Source: a bacterium BMS3Bbin14
GTDB taxonomy: Bacteria > Desulfobacterota > Desulfobulbia > Desulfobulbales > Desulfobulbaceae
DNA: 64,000 bases
NCBI GenBank assembly: GCA_002897615.1
Contig: BDTX01000019.1
Span: 1-64,000 of the forward strand
Direction: 5' to 3'
Shown piece by piece: positions 17,920 to 27,888 of this stretch (the first letter of the stretch is position 1; every line of letters begins with the position of its first letter). The notes under the pieces were generated by a model, which made no database searches, was not told the origin of the DNA, and saw only the letters and a program-made list of their open reading frames with translations. The position numbers were made by a program, and so were the translations under genes.

Positions 17920-19062
17920 TCACTCCGTCATGCCCCCCGTACTCATTTTCAGGCACAACCGTTCCATCCGCGTTGCGAACTGACCGATCCGGCCGTTATG
18001 AACGACATAGTCCCGGCCTGCCGCTCCGATACCCTGCCGCCACTCGGGATCTTCATTTAATTTATGTATAGTATGAATCCATGCCACCGGGTTCCCGGGC
18101 GGGACCAGCAGCACATTGCGGCCGTGCTCCAGGGCCGTTGTCTCCCACAACCCCTGAGTTTCCGTCAGAATAACCGGTTTGCCGCAGGCCATGGCCTGCA
18201 GGGTGACACTTTGTCCGGATGGTTGCAGGCTTGGCTTTAAGGGAACAGCGACGGCCAGGGCTTTTCGGTAAAAATCCCGAAGGGCAAGGTCATCAAGTTC
18301 CTGCGAATTCCAGGCACTGCGGATAATTTTGACGTTTTCGGGGAGCTGATCCGGCAGCGACCGCTTGGTTATGATAATAACCTGAGTATCAAAACCTTCT
18401 GCCGCCTGAATAAGGGTGCCGAAGTCGCGGAGGGCATCATTGCCGACGGCCAGGATATAGCCTTCATCCGCTTCGGCCTGATCAGATTGCCAGAAATCGG
18501 TATCAACACCGAAACAGTTTACTTCAATCTGCGTAGGCGCAACACGATAAATTTTCTTTATGTCATCGAGTTCGCCGATGCCGAAAAGCTGCGTCGACAT
18601 CCGGTTCATGAGCTTGCCGGTGAGAGACACCCTGATCCTGTTTAAAGAATAGTTTAAAATGCCGCACTGAATGGCAATGATCGGCCGGTCAAATCGACCC
18701 AGGGCCTGCCAGATCCCCAGGGAGAAGGCGATTCCCGGGGTGGTGGCGACAACCGCATCGTACTTTTGCAGTTCGGGCAGCAGGAAGTAGACCGCGTCGA
18801 TAATCCCGACATAGGTCTTCACGGGAAGATATTTTTTCCGTATTATGATCTCCGCCAACAATTTGGGAACGCTCCGCCGCGGCCGTTCGATGACTTCGAA
18901 AATACCGATATCATGACCCTGGTCCCGCAGCTCGAAGGCACCGTAAAAAAACTCGGACGGATGATGTTTCTCATACGACCGCAAGCGATGCAGGCAGCCA
19001 TCCCGGATGGAATCATCAAGACGGGCGATTCTGCCGGGCAGATAGGTAAAGGCTATTTTCAT
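17920..19062 (-). CDS. GT4 glycosyltransferase
   Basis: 380 residues, GT-B fold. ILAVGNDALRDFGTLIQA begins the donor domain, and PLKPSLQPSGQSVTLQAMACGKPVIL follows the usual 'PS..EG.....EAMA.G.PV' layout, with Q replacing the customary E before AMACGKP, a detail worth noting. It ends 14 bp from a MITE duplication. It starts 3 bp after the stop of the tandem GT4 gene upstream, within the same operon. Acceptor and donor sugars are unknown. Confidence 0.83.
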   Translation of the reverse strand: MKIAFTYLPGRIARLDDSIRDGCLHRLRSYEKHHPSEFFYGAFELRDQGHDIGIFEVIERPRRSVPKLLAEIIIRKKYLPVKTYVGIIDAVYFLLPELQKYDAVVATTPGIAFSLGIWQALGRFDRPIIAIQCGILNYSLNRIRVSLTGKLMNRMSTQLFGIGELDDIKKIYRVAPTQIEVNCFGVDTDFWQSDQAEADEGYILAVGNDALRDFGTLIQAAEGFDTQVIIITKRSLPDQLPENVKIIRSAWNSQELDDLALRDFYRKALAVAVPLKPSLQPSGQSVTLQAMACGKPVILTETQGLWETTALEHGRNVLLVPPGNPVAWIHTIHKLNEDPEWRQGIGAAGRDYVVHNGRIGQFATRMERLCLKMSTGGMTE

Positions 19063-19064
19063 GT

Positions 19065-21131
19065 TTAGAGACGTATCATTTTTTCAGCCAACTCAATATA
19101 TTTCCCGGCGATCTCATCCATGCTTCGTATGGATATCATCGCCCGGAAGGCATCATAGCCGGCGACAAGCCGGTCCAGCTGCGACAAGACGTCCCGCTCG
19201 TCGTTAAACGGCAGGCCGCCGTAGCCCACCAATTCAGGATTGCCGCCATCATTGCGGTATAAAGCGGGCAGGCCGCAGGCCAGCGCCTCCAGCAGGGCGT
19301 TGGAACAGGGCTCGTGCCGGCTCGCGGTGATATAAATATCATGCCGGCGCAACAAATCGGCCAGACCCTTCGACCCCTGGGCTTCGATATGGTTTATATG
19401 GGAAAATCGCTGCTTTACCCGGCCGACAAAGGTGTATTCAAAACGATCCCAGTCAAGATTTTCATCCAGCCATTTATAAAACGGCCCGCCCTTGCGCGGA
19501 TTGTCGGACCAGGCCGAGGAGATAAGCCGTATTTTCCTGGTCCTCGAAAAAGGAACCCGGGGCGCGGGATAAAACAGAGTTTCGTCGACGGCGTTGTGAA
19601 TAATAACCGGAGATACGGCATTATAACCAAGCTCGGCGCTCTTGAGGCAGGAAAAGGCTGATTGAAACACGGTAGCCGAGGCAAGCTTGTTGTTCAGGGA
19701 AAAAATACGATCATCCTCAGCCGCGCCTTCTCCCCGGTAAAAGGTGACCGGCCCATCGATCCGATGAATCATCCGCACCGGGAACTCTTTTGATTTTGCT
19801 GCAAACAGTTCCGTATCAAACCAGGCCGAATTGCAGATATGGACATCAACATCCCTGGTCAGCTTATTCACCACCACCTTGACACCACGGCGGGTCATGG
19901 CCGTCTTGAGGGCCAGCATAAACTGATTTCCCCCGCCATAGGGCGGCTTATGAAACTCATGCCATAAGCTGATCGTCAGCGCCGGTGGCTGCCTCCGGAT
20001 AAACCTCCCCAGGGCGGGGGCCAGTCGGCTCAAACAATGATTCAGACCCCTCGCTTTCTTTTTCCTCCCCGGTGCGACTCCGCCCGGACCGTGTTCATCA
20101 CCCCGGCAGCAGGGGATGGTGTCAATGCTTTCATACAAATCCCGCAGCAGTGGGATATTGGCTTTCGGGGTATGAAACCGAACAACTTTCTCAAGGTGCT
20201 CATCAATTGCAGGGTGGGGCCGGCCGCTTTTTATGAGATCCTCGATCCGCATGACGGCATCATCATAGGTCTCGAAAATACATTCCGGTTCCAGGATATC
20301 CGGGGCAATGCCGACCCGGGTCGAAAAAACCGCGGTCCGGGTTGCGGCCGCTTCCAGGACCGCCCTGGGCCCCCCTTCCCAGCGGCTTGTTACCAGGTGA
20401 AGGTCGGAGATGTGATAGAGCTGATTTATTATTTGCGGCGGCAGGATATTGACCCGGTTATCATCGCCGGGCATCTCCTTGCCGATAAAGGTGAAACCAA
20501 TCCCCGCCTCCCTTAAACGGCTCTTTAACCAATGACGGCGGGGGCCCGCCAACAGGACATGAACAGGGGCATTCCTCTGCCGCAGCGCCTTGATGATCTC
20601 GAGGAACAACTCCGGCGCCTTCTGCTCCTTGGGCCGGGAGAGATCCTGCGCACTGGAATCACGCATAAAATTACTGATGACAAAACATTCCGCCGGCACG
20701 CCCCATCGACGGCGCAGTGCCGCGGCCGACTCGCTGTCGGCCAGAGATGGCGTAAAAACCTCCGTATCAACGGAATAAGGGATATAAGCCGTGCGCAGCC
20801 CCAATCCCTTCAGGTCACGGACAGCCATCTGCGCCTGGCCGACCCACAAACCGATGGTTTGCCGGGCAAACAGCATCCAGGCCCCTTCATGCAGCCTCAT
20901 CACATCATTACAGGCATGACAGATAATCCGCTTGCCCTCCAGCACCGCGGGGTCCAGGGAGAGCAACGGTTCTTCCCAGACGGAATGGACGACATCGGCA
21001 TCCTTGAGCGGGGTCAGGGAAACCAGGCCGGACAACCCGGTCAAACTCTGCAGGGTAGTGGCCACATCGGCATCGAGCGCCCAGCCCGTACCTTCTCCCC
21101 CGAACAAAAAAACTTTAATTGGTTTTCGCAT
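19065..21131 (-). CDS. Tandem GT4-GT4 glycosyltransferase
   Basis: About 688 residues with two GT-B units. The first starts IKVFLFGGEGTGWALD and has HLVTSRWEGGPRAVLEAAA in its donor domain. A linker near residue 350 is followed by a second unit starting LTISLWHEFHKPPYGGGNQF, with LISSAWSDNPRKGGPFYKW and ITASRHEPCSNALLEALACGLP. It probably makes two linkages. The frame is open to 21200, but the ATG at 21131 begins the first Rossmann strand. It is the last high-GC gene before the AT-rich block upstream. Confidence 0.83.
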   Translation of the reverse strand: MRKPIKVFLFGGEGTGWALDADVATTLQSLTGLSGLVSLTPLKDADVVHSVWEEPLLSLDPAVLEGKRIICHACNDVMRLHEGAWMLFARQTIGLWVGQAQMAVRDLKGLGLRTAYIPYSVDTEVFTPSLADSESAAALRRRWGVPAECFVISNFMRDSSAQDLSRPKEQKAPELFLEIIKALRQRNAPVHVLLAGPRRHWLKSRLREAGIGFTFIGKEMPGDDNRVNILPPQIINQLYHISDLHLVTSRWEGGPRAVLEAAATRTAVFSTRVGIAPDILEPECIFETYDDAVMRIEDLIKSGRPHPAIDEHLEKVVRFHTPKANIPLLRDLYESIDTIPCCRGDEHGPGGVAPGRKKKARGLNHCLSRLAPALGRFIRRQPPALTISLWHEFHKPPYGGGNQFMLALKTAMTRRGVKVVVNKLTRDVDVHICNSAWFDTELFAAKSKEFPVRMIHRIDGPVTFYRGEGAAEDDRIFSLNNKLASATVFQSAFSCLKSAELGYNAVSPVIIHNAVDETLFYPAPRVPFSRTRKIRLISSAWSDNPRKGGPFYKWLDENLDWDRFEYTFVGRVKQRFSHINHIEAQGSKGLADLLRRHDIYITASRHEPCSNALLEALACGLPALYRNDGGNPELVGYGGLPFNDERDVLSQLDRLVAGYDAFRAMISIRSMDEIAGKYIELAEKMIRL

Positions 21132-21310
21132 AAACAATGAAATGATTGTAACAAAAAAATCTCTCGGTCCGCCCGGTGCTTCTGTGAGAGACAACCTCAA
21201 GTGAGACTGTCCCGGCCGGCGGCGATAACATAAAACTCTGCATCCTGAACAAAAAAAATCTTATTTTGCAAACTTGCGCAACCGATCCTGGTTGACCAGC
21301 AAATCTATTA

Positions 21311-21526
21311 CCTGAATCCGTGACGTCTTGAGGTGATGTTCCATGCAATATGTGGAATTTATTGCATTATTGACGAACAATCGCATTTTTTGGTCTTCAC
21401 CGCGCCGCCCTGCGGGGCGCCCGATAACAGCGCATCTGCTGCGTTGGCAACTCGTTGATATCACACCAGGATAATCAACATCGTTGCCGCCTTGCATCTG
21501 CACCGTTCTCGAACCACGGATCCAGG
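21311..21526. mobile_element. Family B MITE, 5-bp TSD TATTA
   Basis: A 216-bp element with the left end CCTGAATCCGTGA and the right end CACGGATCCAGG, flanked by TATTA at 21306-21310 and 21527-21531. The right duplication contains the stop codon (TAA, 21529-21531 on the minus strand) of the fucosyltransferase-like gene. It carries the shared internal blocks GCGCCGCCCTGCGGGGCGCC and GATATCACACCAGGATAATC. Confidence 0.88.
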
Positions 21527-21528
21527 TA

Positions 21529-22371
21529 TTATTTTCCCATAATTATACATTTTTGCCGGGGATTAAAAAATCTGCACGCATAGGACAGATTAGAATCGGT
21601 CCGCACTAATTTGGTACAACTGGCAAGAAGCAGACAGTCAATCAAAGCATCCTCGCCGGCCTTATACTTGGAAACTCCACTAATACCGCCGCGGTGTATT
21701 GACGCTGAGCTATTACTTCTCAGGGCATTGTAGGAAATAACCCTATCGGTAAAAACACTTTCCATCCGGTCCAGAAAAGCTTGCTCATCTGTGGCGACAA
21801 AAAAAAGGCAGCCATTATCTTTTTCAAGATAATCAAATACGTCCTCGTATGGCACCCTGTCCGATTCTTTGCCCTTGCCGTTCACCTTATCCGTTCCACG
21901 GTAATGTATACCAACCACCGGCCCCCCATCCATGTTTTTATTTTTGAAATCATTAACTTTGTCAATGACGGCATCTTGGATATCAACCACATCAACAAGC
22001 GCATTGCCAACTGATGAAGATAGAGCCCGACCATAATAAGAAAAATCTTTCTGCTCCCACTCATTCAGCACCCGGTCATGCCGAATCCCGCCTCCGGAAA
22101 AATCAAACCGTTTCCGGGAAAAATAATATTCCCACCAGTTTTTACCGAAAGCTTCTTCAAAGTAAGGACCGCCAACAAAATCGACCTCAAGACTATGCTT
22201 ATATTTTTTGCAAAAATGAACAGCGCCAATCACCTGAAAGAACATGGAAAAAAAACCAACATCTCTCCCGTTCATGATGAGGGTGAGCGCCCGGTCGCCG
22301 CCATATTTCTTTTTCAATCTTCGTTCAAGACGCTTACGGTAGAAAACGAGACATATATCCTGGTAAAGCAT
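21529..22371 (-). CDS. Fucosyltransferase-like protein (GT11/GT23-like)
   Basis: 280 residues. VVGIHYRGTDK matches the H-x-R-G-x-D motif that binds GDP-fucose in alpha-1,2/alpha-1,6/O-fucosyltransferases. FFVATDEQAFLD and DCLLLASCTKLVRTDSNLS fit the second and third conserved blocks (NodZ-like). It probably adds fucose or a related GDP-sugar. The codons are AT-richer than those of the downstream genes. The stop codon lies in the target duplication of a family B MITE. The next gene upstream starts 9 bp away. Confidence 0.72.
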   Translation of the reverse strand: MLYQDICLVFYRKRLERRLKKKYGGDRALTLIMNGRDVGFFSMFFQVIGAVHFCKKYKHSLEVDFVGGPYFEEAFGKNWWEYYFSRKRFDFSGGGIRHDRVLNEWEQKDFSYYGRALSSSVGNALVDVVDIQDAVIDKVNDFKNKNMDGGPVVGIHYRGTDKVNGKGKESDRVPYEDVFDYLEKDNGCLFFVATDEQAFLDRMESVFTDRVISYNALRSNSSASIHRGGISGVSKYKAGEDALIDCLLLASCTKLVRTDSNLSYACRFFNPRQKCIIMGK

Positions 22372-22379
22372 AGGGGGAA

Positions 22380-23255
22380 TTACATTCTTCTTAGATTATC
22401 AAACTGTTCCCAGGCAATTCTCTTTCTGAAAAAAAGCAGGTAAAGTAACCGGGTGGGATTTAGAATATAAGGAAGCCCGAATCTGCGTAGCAGTTTCCTT
22501 GCTCCGGGAACATACTTGCCCCCTTTATAGTCCAGAAACACCCTGGCAGCCTCGTCCGAATGAAAAAGAGAATAGATTTGAGCAATTTCTTGCAGCCGTG
22601 CCTGCCCCCCAGTGGCTGTTTTATGGGCATCATGCACCCGGTAGACAGATAAGAAACGGTCAACAGGATGAAATAATACGCCCATTCTTACACCCCTGAT
22701 AAACCACTCCCAGTCAAAAGCATAATGCAGATTTTCATCGAGCTCTCCAACCTTCTCCACCGTTTCCCGGCTCCAGAAACTTGACGGCTGGATGATGTAA
22801 TCATACCATTCAAGATCAAGCGTTGCCGCCGCCGCTTTCACATTATTGGCTTTGACAATTTTTTCTCGTTCTCTTAAAAAAATACAGTTACCCAGCAGCA
22901 CGGAAGGGGTGGACAACAATCCGTCCCTGAAAGTTTCCGCAACAAAATTCAAGGTGCCGGGAAGGTACATATCATCTGAATTCAGCCAGCCGACTATGTC
23001 ACCCGTAGCCATGGAGAACCCTTTATTAATTGCCTGGGCCTGGCCTTCGTCTTTTTCACTTTGCCAATAGGTCAGCTGTGATTCATATTGTTTTATAATC
23101 TCCACGGAATTATCCGTAGAACCGCCATCAATGACAATATATTCCAGGTTAGGATACCCCTGCCCCAACACTGAACTAATTGTATCTGCAAGATACATCC
23201 CCTGATTGTAGCTGGGGGTAACAATAGAAATTTTTGGATATTCGCTATCAGGCAT
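22380..23255 (-). CDS. GT2 glycosyltransferase
   Basis: 291 residues: ISIVTPSYNQGMYLADTI, YIVIDGGSTDNSVEIIKQY, EKDEGQAQAINKGF and WLNSDDMYLPGTL (DxD). It is clearly a paralogue of the next gene (23562-24431), sharing most of these motifs and the order of segments, which suggests an old duplication. The region is AT-rich. A family A MITE separates the two paralogues. Confidence 0.88.
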   Translation of the reverse strand: MPDSEYPKISIVTPSYNQGMYLADTISSVLGQGYPNLEYIVIDGGSTDNSVEIIKQYESQLTYWQSEKDEGQAQAINKGFSMATGDIVGWLNSDDMYLPGTLNFVAETFRDGLLSTPSVLLGNCIFLREREKIVKANNVKAAAATLDLEWYDYIIQPSSFWSRETVEKVGELDENLHYAFDWEWFIRGVRMGVLFHPVDRFLSVYRVHDAHKTATGGQARLQEIAQIYSLFHSDEAARVFLDYKGGKYVPGARKLLRRFGLPYILNPTRLLYLLFFRKRIAWEQFDNLRRM

Positions 23256-23377
23256 AAAACCTACGAGGTCCTATTTTGTTAATTACAGGAAAACACACCA
23301 GTTTCCGCGAGCAGATCACAATATAGAGGCAATCACCAACGGGTGCCGGCCAGGCAACAATTCACAACTATCCAGGG

Positions 23378-23526
23378 GTAAGGCACCCCATCTTTGCACG
23401 GTCACGCTTGCCCGCATAAAGGGACTATAGCGACCAAGCGTGCCTGCACAAAGCTGGGGCACCTGTGCCGGCTTACAGTGTTGAGCTTAATGAAAACGTA
23501 TCGTTACGTACCCCGTGATGAGATAC
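23378..23526. mobile_element. Family A MITE, 8-bp TSD ATCCAGGG
   Basis: A 149-bp element, GTAAGGCACCCC ... GTGATGAGATAC (reverse complement GTATCTCATCAC), flanked by ATCCAGGG at 23370-23377 and 23527-23534. The hairpin arms GGCACCCCATCTTTGCACG and TGGGGCACCTGTGCC give the conserved family A core in the opposite orientation to the copy at 17747. It fills most of the gap between two GT2 paralogues; nothing else is seen in that gap. Confidence 0.88.
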
Positions 23527-23561
23527 ATCCAGGGACTACCAACCCCGTCTGTAACTGTTCA

Positions 23562-24431
23562 TCATTTACAGAGAACCCACCCGTCACCTTCGCGATACTT
23601 AAGGCGGGCATTACTTGTTCGACCTTTAGCTATAAAAAATCCCGGAAACTTTTGTTGGAGATATTTTTTTATAGGATGAGGGACCCCGCCACCGTGCCGC
23701 TTAAGGATGCCATGACATTCCGCAATATACTCTTGCGCATTTACCGAGGATCTTTGGGCCGGCTGGTTCCTGAAGAGGGCGAGCGGCACTTCAACTCCTA
23801 CCAGGTCAGCATATTCAAAAAATCGGGTCCATAGTTCAAAGTCGGCAGCAAGACCGAATTTTTCATTTACCCGGCCTCCTGCTTTTTCCCACAATTCACG
23901 ACGCCAGAAAGTGGACTCTTGCTGAATATACCCTTTATTGTACCAGTCGCCGCCGGCGAAATTTTCGCCTTGCAAAAAACCTTCTCGTGAAAATCCGCCG
24001 GCAACAGCGCGACAATAGACCGGAACTCCTTGCTGATTACTGCTCATTGGAAAGCATGAGGTCAACCATTTGACTTCCGGATACCTGGAAAAAATTTCTC
24101 CAACACATTGCAAGGTCCAGGGCAAATACATGTCATCGGAATTCAGCCAGGCCATAATCTCGCCGGTAGCATGACCAAATCCTTTATTAATGGCATGGTA
24201 CTGGCCATTATCTTGCTCGCTGACCCAATAGGCCAACCTGTTTTCATATTTTTTTATAATTTCCAGGCTGTGATCAGAAGAGCCGCCATCAATAACAATA
24301 TACTCAAGGTCCGGGTATCCTTGGTCCAAGATGGACAACATTGTCTGTTCAAGAAAAACACCCTGATTGTAGCTAGGAGAGACAATAGAGATTTTTGGAA
24401 TGGTATGATTATTCAATAACAAGACCGTCAA
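23562..24431 (-). CDS. GT2 glycosyltransferase
   Basis: 289 residues: ISIVSPSYNQGVFLEQTM, YIVIDGGSSDHSLEII, EQDNGQYHAINKGF and WLNSDDMYLPWTL. It is close in pattern to the gene at 22380-23255. The open frame begins with a TTG at 24431 and has no earlier or better ATG, so the start is uncertain. It follows the sulfotransferase gene at 24447 by 15 bp, in an operon. Confidence 0.86.
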   Translation of the reverse strand: MTVLLLNNHTIPKISIVSPSYNQGVFLEQTMLSILDQGYPDLEYIVIDGGSSDHSLEIIKKYENRLAYWVSEQDNGQYHAINKGFGHATGEIMAWLNSDDMYLPWTLQCVGEIFSRYPEVKWLTSCFPMSSNQQGVPVYCRAVAGGFSREGFLQGENFAGGDWYNKGYIQQESTFWRRELWEKAGGRVNEKFGLAADFELWTRFFEYADLVGVEVPLALFRNQPAQRSSVNAQEYIAECHGILKRHGGGVPHPIKKYLQQKFPGFFIAKGRTSNARLKYREGDGWVLCK

Positions 24432-24446
24432 CCACAGCTGAGATTT

Positions 24447-25172
24447 TTACTTGACTGGCAAAGAATAACCAAATGTCCTGATTTCAAATTCATATAATTG
24501 TCGCACAGCTTCTTCTGTTTCCTCGTCATAAAAATCATTAATGCTAAATCTTTTATCACGAGAATTCGCTTTCAACCGAGGGAGTCTCTGCAGGTCGAAT
24601 GGCAGAGACAACTGATCGCAAACATGTTTAATACCACCGCTAATGTCTTCGAATCTTATAAAATAATCAACACATGACTGATCATCAATCATATATTTAT
24701 CATTATCAATAAAGGCATGCCCAGATTTAACCCATAATCTAAAGTTACGGATTAACATTTCACGTTCAAGATGTTGAGCGTGATGTTTTTGTCCGAGAAC
24801 TTTCCATAGCTTTTTCTTAAGAGTTAAAGAATAACTATTCCTCATCTTATTTTGGTCAAAATAAAAAAATGCCGAGACCAGCTTATCAAAGGGATTCCGT
24901 ATAACGCAGAATTTAAAATAACTCTCCCAGACCTCCCCGGATACTTTTCTTTTAATATCTGAAGCAGGCATATGATTATACCATTTTTTCCCGGCAGAAT
25001 CCTTCCCCCGATAACCGACTATCCCCTCTGAACAAATATGCTCTTCACGTCCATGTGAAAATTTCCATTCACCTTCTTTCATACAAAAAGGTTCGAAATA
25101 CAATTCAACAGAGGTACTGGCAGTTTTTACAGTTTTGAAATATATGAACTTTTTCCGATGACTTATTAACAT
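24447..25172 (-). CDS. Sulfotransferase family 2 protein
   Basis: About 241 residues. The start FIYFKTVKTASTSVE has the K-T-A-S-T-S phosphosulfate loop, and FCVIRNPFDKLVSAFFYF the 3'-phosphate motif. The product is cytoplasmic and probably sulfates the glycan with PAPS. The sequence is AT-rich (a 60-base sample at 24481-24540 counts 18 G+C). The start ATG at 25172 directly follows the stop of the next sulfotransferase gene. Two neighbouring but different sulfotransferases suggest sulfation at two positions. Confidence 0.82.
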   Translation of the reverse strand: MLISHRKKFIYFKTVKTASTSVELYFEPFCMKEGEWKFSHGREEHICSEGIVGYRGKDSAGKKWYNHMPASDIKRKVSGEVWESYFKFCVIRNPFDKLVSAFFYFDQNKMRNSYSLTLKKKLWKVLGQKHHAQHLEREMLIRNFRLWVKSGHAFIDNDKYMIDDQSCVDYFIRFEDISGGIKHVCDQLSLPFDLQRLPRLKANSRDKRFSINDFYDEETEEAVRQLYEFEIRTFGYSLPVK

Positions 25173-25174
25173 AA

Positions 25175-25828
25175 TCACTCAAATCTATATCCAAAGGCAT
25201 TGATATCCGGTTCAAAAACCTTGCTCACGAGATCCACGGTCTCCGTATCATAATATTCTCGGTATGATGCGGTACGGGAGATATTCATTTTTGGCAAAAC
25301 GACATCAATTCCTATTCTGGAACAGATACTTTGAAAATCCTGCTCTATTTGTTCAAACCTGCCGACAAAATCAACCAGCAGATCCCCCTGGTCTGAATAA
25401 ATAAAATCTCTTTGATACCTTACTTCCTCGGCACAGCGCCACCTTATATACTCCCCGAAACTACCAAGATTTTTAACCAGCTCATGTTGATGGTGATCAC
25501 CATTCTTCAACATATAAGTATAGAGTGAGACTTGCCAGTCCCAGGGATTCCTTACGAATGCAAAAGAAAAGTAGGAGCTATAAGTATCGCCCCCCATCTC
25601 TGAGACAATCCGCTGGGCGGATACATGTGAAGAGTATGGAGTTGGATTAAACCGATCGAAACGCATTAACAACGAGGCCAAATTTCCCAAAACAGGATAG
25701 TGGGCAATGCCGCTCAGCCTTTCCTGGAAAATGCTTGTAGCAAATGGTTTTAACGCTGCCGTAATGCTGGTTCCTGCATTCTTATAGATATGAATAAATA
25801 TAAAGTTGTGACTCTCCGAAATAAGCAT
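25175..25828 (-). CDS. Sulfotransferase family 2 protein
   Basis: 217 residues with FIFIHIYKNAGTSITAAL (phosphosulfate loop K-N-A-G-T-S) and FAFVRNPWDWQVSLYTYML (3'-phosphate motif), the canonical sulfotransferase family 2 layout. LLVDFVGRFEQIEQDF is also typical of the group and is shared almost word for word with the protein at 12880 (MVDFVGRVEDIKNDF). AT-rich. It lies between the acetyltransferase and the other sulfotransferase gene. Confidence 0.87.
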   Translation of the reverse strand: MLISESHNFIFIHIYKNAGTSITAALKPFATSIFQERLSGIAHYPVLGNLASLLMRFDRFNPTPYSSHVSAQRIVSEMGGDTYSSYFSFAFVRNPWDWQVSLYTYMLKNGDHHQHELVKNLGSFGEYIRWRCAEEVRYQRDFIYSDQGDLLVDFVGRFEQIEQDFQSICSRIGIDVVLPKMNISRTASYREYYDTETVDLVSKVFEPDINAFGYRFE

Positions 25829-25876
25829 AAAATCTGTTTCTAACCGGCTAAAAAATCAAGATTGCAATATTTTCCT

Positions 25877-26608
25877 TTAATCCTGCCCACCTGCCAGGTG
25901 AGCTTTGTATCGCTCTACCGCCGAACGAAAAGCTGACATATCATTAAAGGTTTCAGCAAGACTAGTTACCACATCTTCCGGCCATTCCCACCACGCTGTT
26001 TGTAATAAGAATGCTCTTTCTTCCTCGTTGAAGCGATAACGAATCAAGTTAGCAGGATTACCTCCGACAATGGCGTACGAGGGAACGTCTCTGGTCACAA
26101 CAGACCCCGCTGCAACAATTGCTCCCGTTCCAACGGATATGCCGCCGGGGATGATTACGCTATTCCCGATCCAGACATCACTGCCGATAAGAGTACTAGG
26201 CGGAGATTCCTCATAACGTTTTTCAGTTACAAAGCTTTCATGACAACCGAGATTTCCGACAGAGAAAAAAGCCGGATAGGTTGAAATAAACCCCCTGGCC
26301 GGATGCCGCCACAGGCCGATAGATACGCCCTGTCCAATCGAACAGTAATTGCCGATTTCCGAATGCGAAACACAACTGCCGGCTATGATATAAGAATGAT
26401 TTCCGACTAAAGATCTCTCTATTCTAACATTGGCATGCACAACAACATGAACACCCAAATGACTTTCAATTACCTCACAGCTGTCTGCCAATTGGCAGGT
26501 TGGGAATTCTTGCTTACGTTTTTGAATAAATAACAAACGCTCGCGTTTCATTCTTTTCTGATCAACAATTCGCCTGAATAGCGATATAAGCGACCCAATA
26601 ACCTTCAT
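25877..26608 (-). CDS. CatB-type hexapeptide acetyltransferase
   Basis: 243 residues. Repeated hexapeptide-like turns ([32 protein letters not shown]) and [19 protein letters not shown] followed by [19 protein letters not shown] define a left-handed beta-helix acyltransferase of the LbetaH/xenobiotic-acyltransferase type. It would O- or N-acetylate a sugar using acetyl-CoA. The C-terminal EWPEDVV is typical. The start overlaps the stop of the upstream GNT-I-like gene (26605-26608, ATGA), so the two are translated together. Confidence 0.88.
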   Translation of the reverse strand: MKVIGSLISLFRRIVDQKRMKRERLLFIQKRKQEFPTCQLADSCEVIESHLGVHVVVHANVRIERSLVGNHSYIIAGSCVSHSEIGNYCSIGQGVSIGLWRHPARGFISTYPAFFSVGNLGCHESFVTEKRYEESPPSTLIGSDVWIGNSVIIPGGISVGTGAIVAAGSVVTRDVPSYAIVGGNPANLIRYRFNEEERAFLLQTAWWEWPEDVVTSLAETFNDMSAFRSAVERYKAHLAGGQD

Positions 26609-27801
26609 TGCCGAAACCTGAACACCTTGATCAGAATCCTGTATATTTTATTCAAAACAAGCGAGAACACTCTTCGCCCTATTTTTCTATTGAAAGAACC
26701 ATTACAGACTCTATTGCACTTATGATTATCTATATTATCCTTAATAACATAGTTAGCCTGACAGAATCTGATATGTTCTCCAGGAACATTGTTCATGACA
26801 TTAAGCACCGCAGGTTTCATGGCATTAGCAAAAGTATGGTCGGCAGAGATACACTCCTGTGTTGTCAACATATACTTGACTCCAACTTTAGAGGGAGTTT
26901 TATTCCCATAAAGATCGACGGTGTATTGCTTGCCATGGTAGCGATCAGTAAGCCTATCCAATACACTTGGTTCCAACTCGAAGAATGCATCGTATACCGA
27001 CAGCGAGTCATCCAATGAAATGAATTGATAGACTTTGCTTTTTAATAATATCGGCACCTGGTAAAATGAATTTTGATCTGAAAAGTGCGTACCGGGATCA
27101 CCAAAATTTGTCGAGAGCGATACCCGTGGGTAAACAAACGTTTTTTCAGACTCTACCATATATTTTATAAATAACTTAAGCCATGACGTATCAGGCCACT
27201 CAATCACTTGGCATGGAAGAGGGTCGTCTGCACTTACCACTTGTCCCTTGTTGTACCAACTCCTGAAAGAACTCCACTGTCTCTTATCCCATACCTGCCC
27301 CCAAGATGAGGCAAATTGCAGAAAAAAGTTATCAACTCCATCATCCAATGGTTCAAAGGGCTGCTGCAAGCAGGGGTTATTTTGATGAGAGTAGAGAGAA
27401 ATTCCAGAAATACGACTATCATTCCTATAAAATTTTAAAGCATCAGAAGCATATCTGTAATATACGGGCGAGAGGAACAAGTCATCCTCCAACACTATAA
27501 CAGATCCATACTTCTCAGCGAGGTCTCCGCACTTTAAAATATGTTCTTTCAGCCCTAATTGATGTGGGTGGCATATGACTTCTTTATTACCACGGGACCA
27601 TGGTATATTATCGGCAATCTTTCTTACTGCATCGGCGACATCTTGCTCTGGACAACAGTCAAGACTTATGACTAATGAAATCTTTGTATCAGCAGGGTAA
27701 TCTGCAAGAAGTAACGATGACAACAATCGTTCAAGGGATAGCGGCCTATTATATCCGACCACCACTATTGCCGGCACGCTTGGTGCGGAATCGCGTTTCA
27801 T
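26605..27801 (-). CDS. GNT-I-like glycosyltransferase
   Basis: 398 residues. [20 protein letters not shown] and [18 protein letters not shown] (EDD as the metal site) resemble the GT13/GNT-I-like fold found in bacterial glycan clusters. The C-terminal 130 residues, rich in aromatic and basic residues, have no family I recognise. AT-rich codons. A family A MITE lies about 88 bp upstream of the start. Confidence 0.72.
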   Translation of the reverse strand: MKRDSAPSVPAIVVVGYNRPLSLERLLSSLLLADYPADTKISLVISLDCCPEQDVADAVRKIADNIPWSRGNKEVICHPHQLGLKEHILKCGDLAEKYGSVIVLEDDLFLSPVYYRYASDALKFYRNDSRISGISLYSHQNNPCLQQPFEPLDDGVDNFFLQFASSWGQVWDKRQWSSFRSWYNKGQVVSADDPLPCQVIEWPDTSWLKLFIKYMVESEKTFVYPRVSLSTNFGDPGTHFSDQNSFYQVPILLKSKVYQFISLDDSLSVYDAFFELEPSVLDRLTDRYHGKQYTVDLYGNKTPSKVGVKYMLTTQECISADHTFANAMKPAVLNVMNNVPGEHIRFCQANYVIKDNIDNHKCNRVCNGSFNRKIGRRVFSLVLNKIYRILIKVFRFRQ

Positions 27802-27888
27802 ACCTTTCTAAATATCAATGATGCTTGTCTCTTGGAATAATTAACCGGCCTATTAAAAGGCTATTCTCCGTCTGCCGATACTATTGGT

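Noticed and set aside
17687-17956. Open frame of 89 codons on the minus strand
   Set aside because: It is mostly MITE sequence and the end of the neighbouring GT4 gene in another frame.
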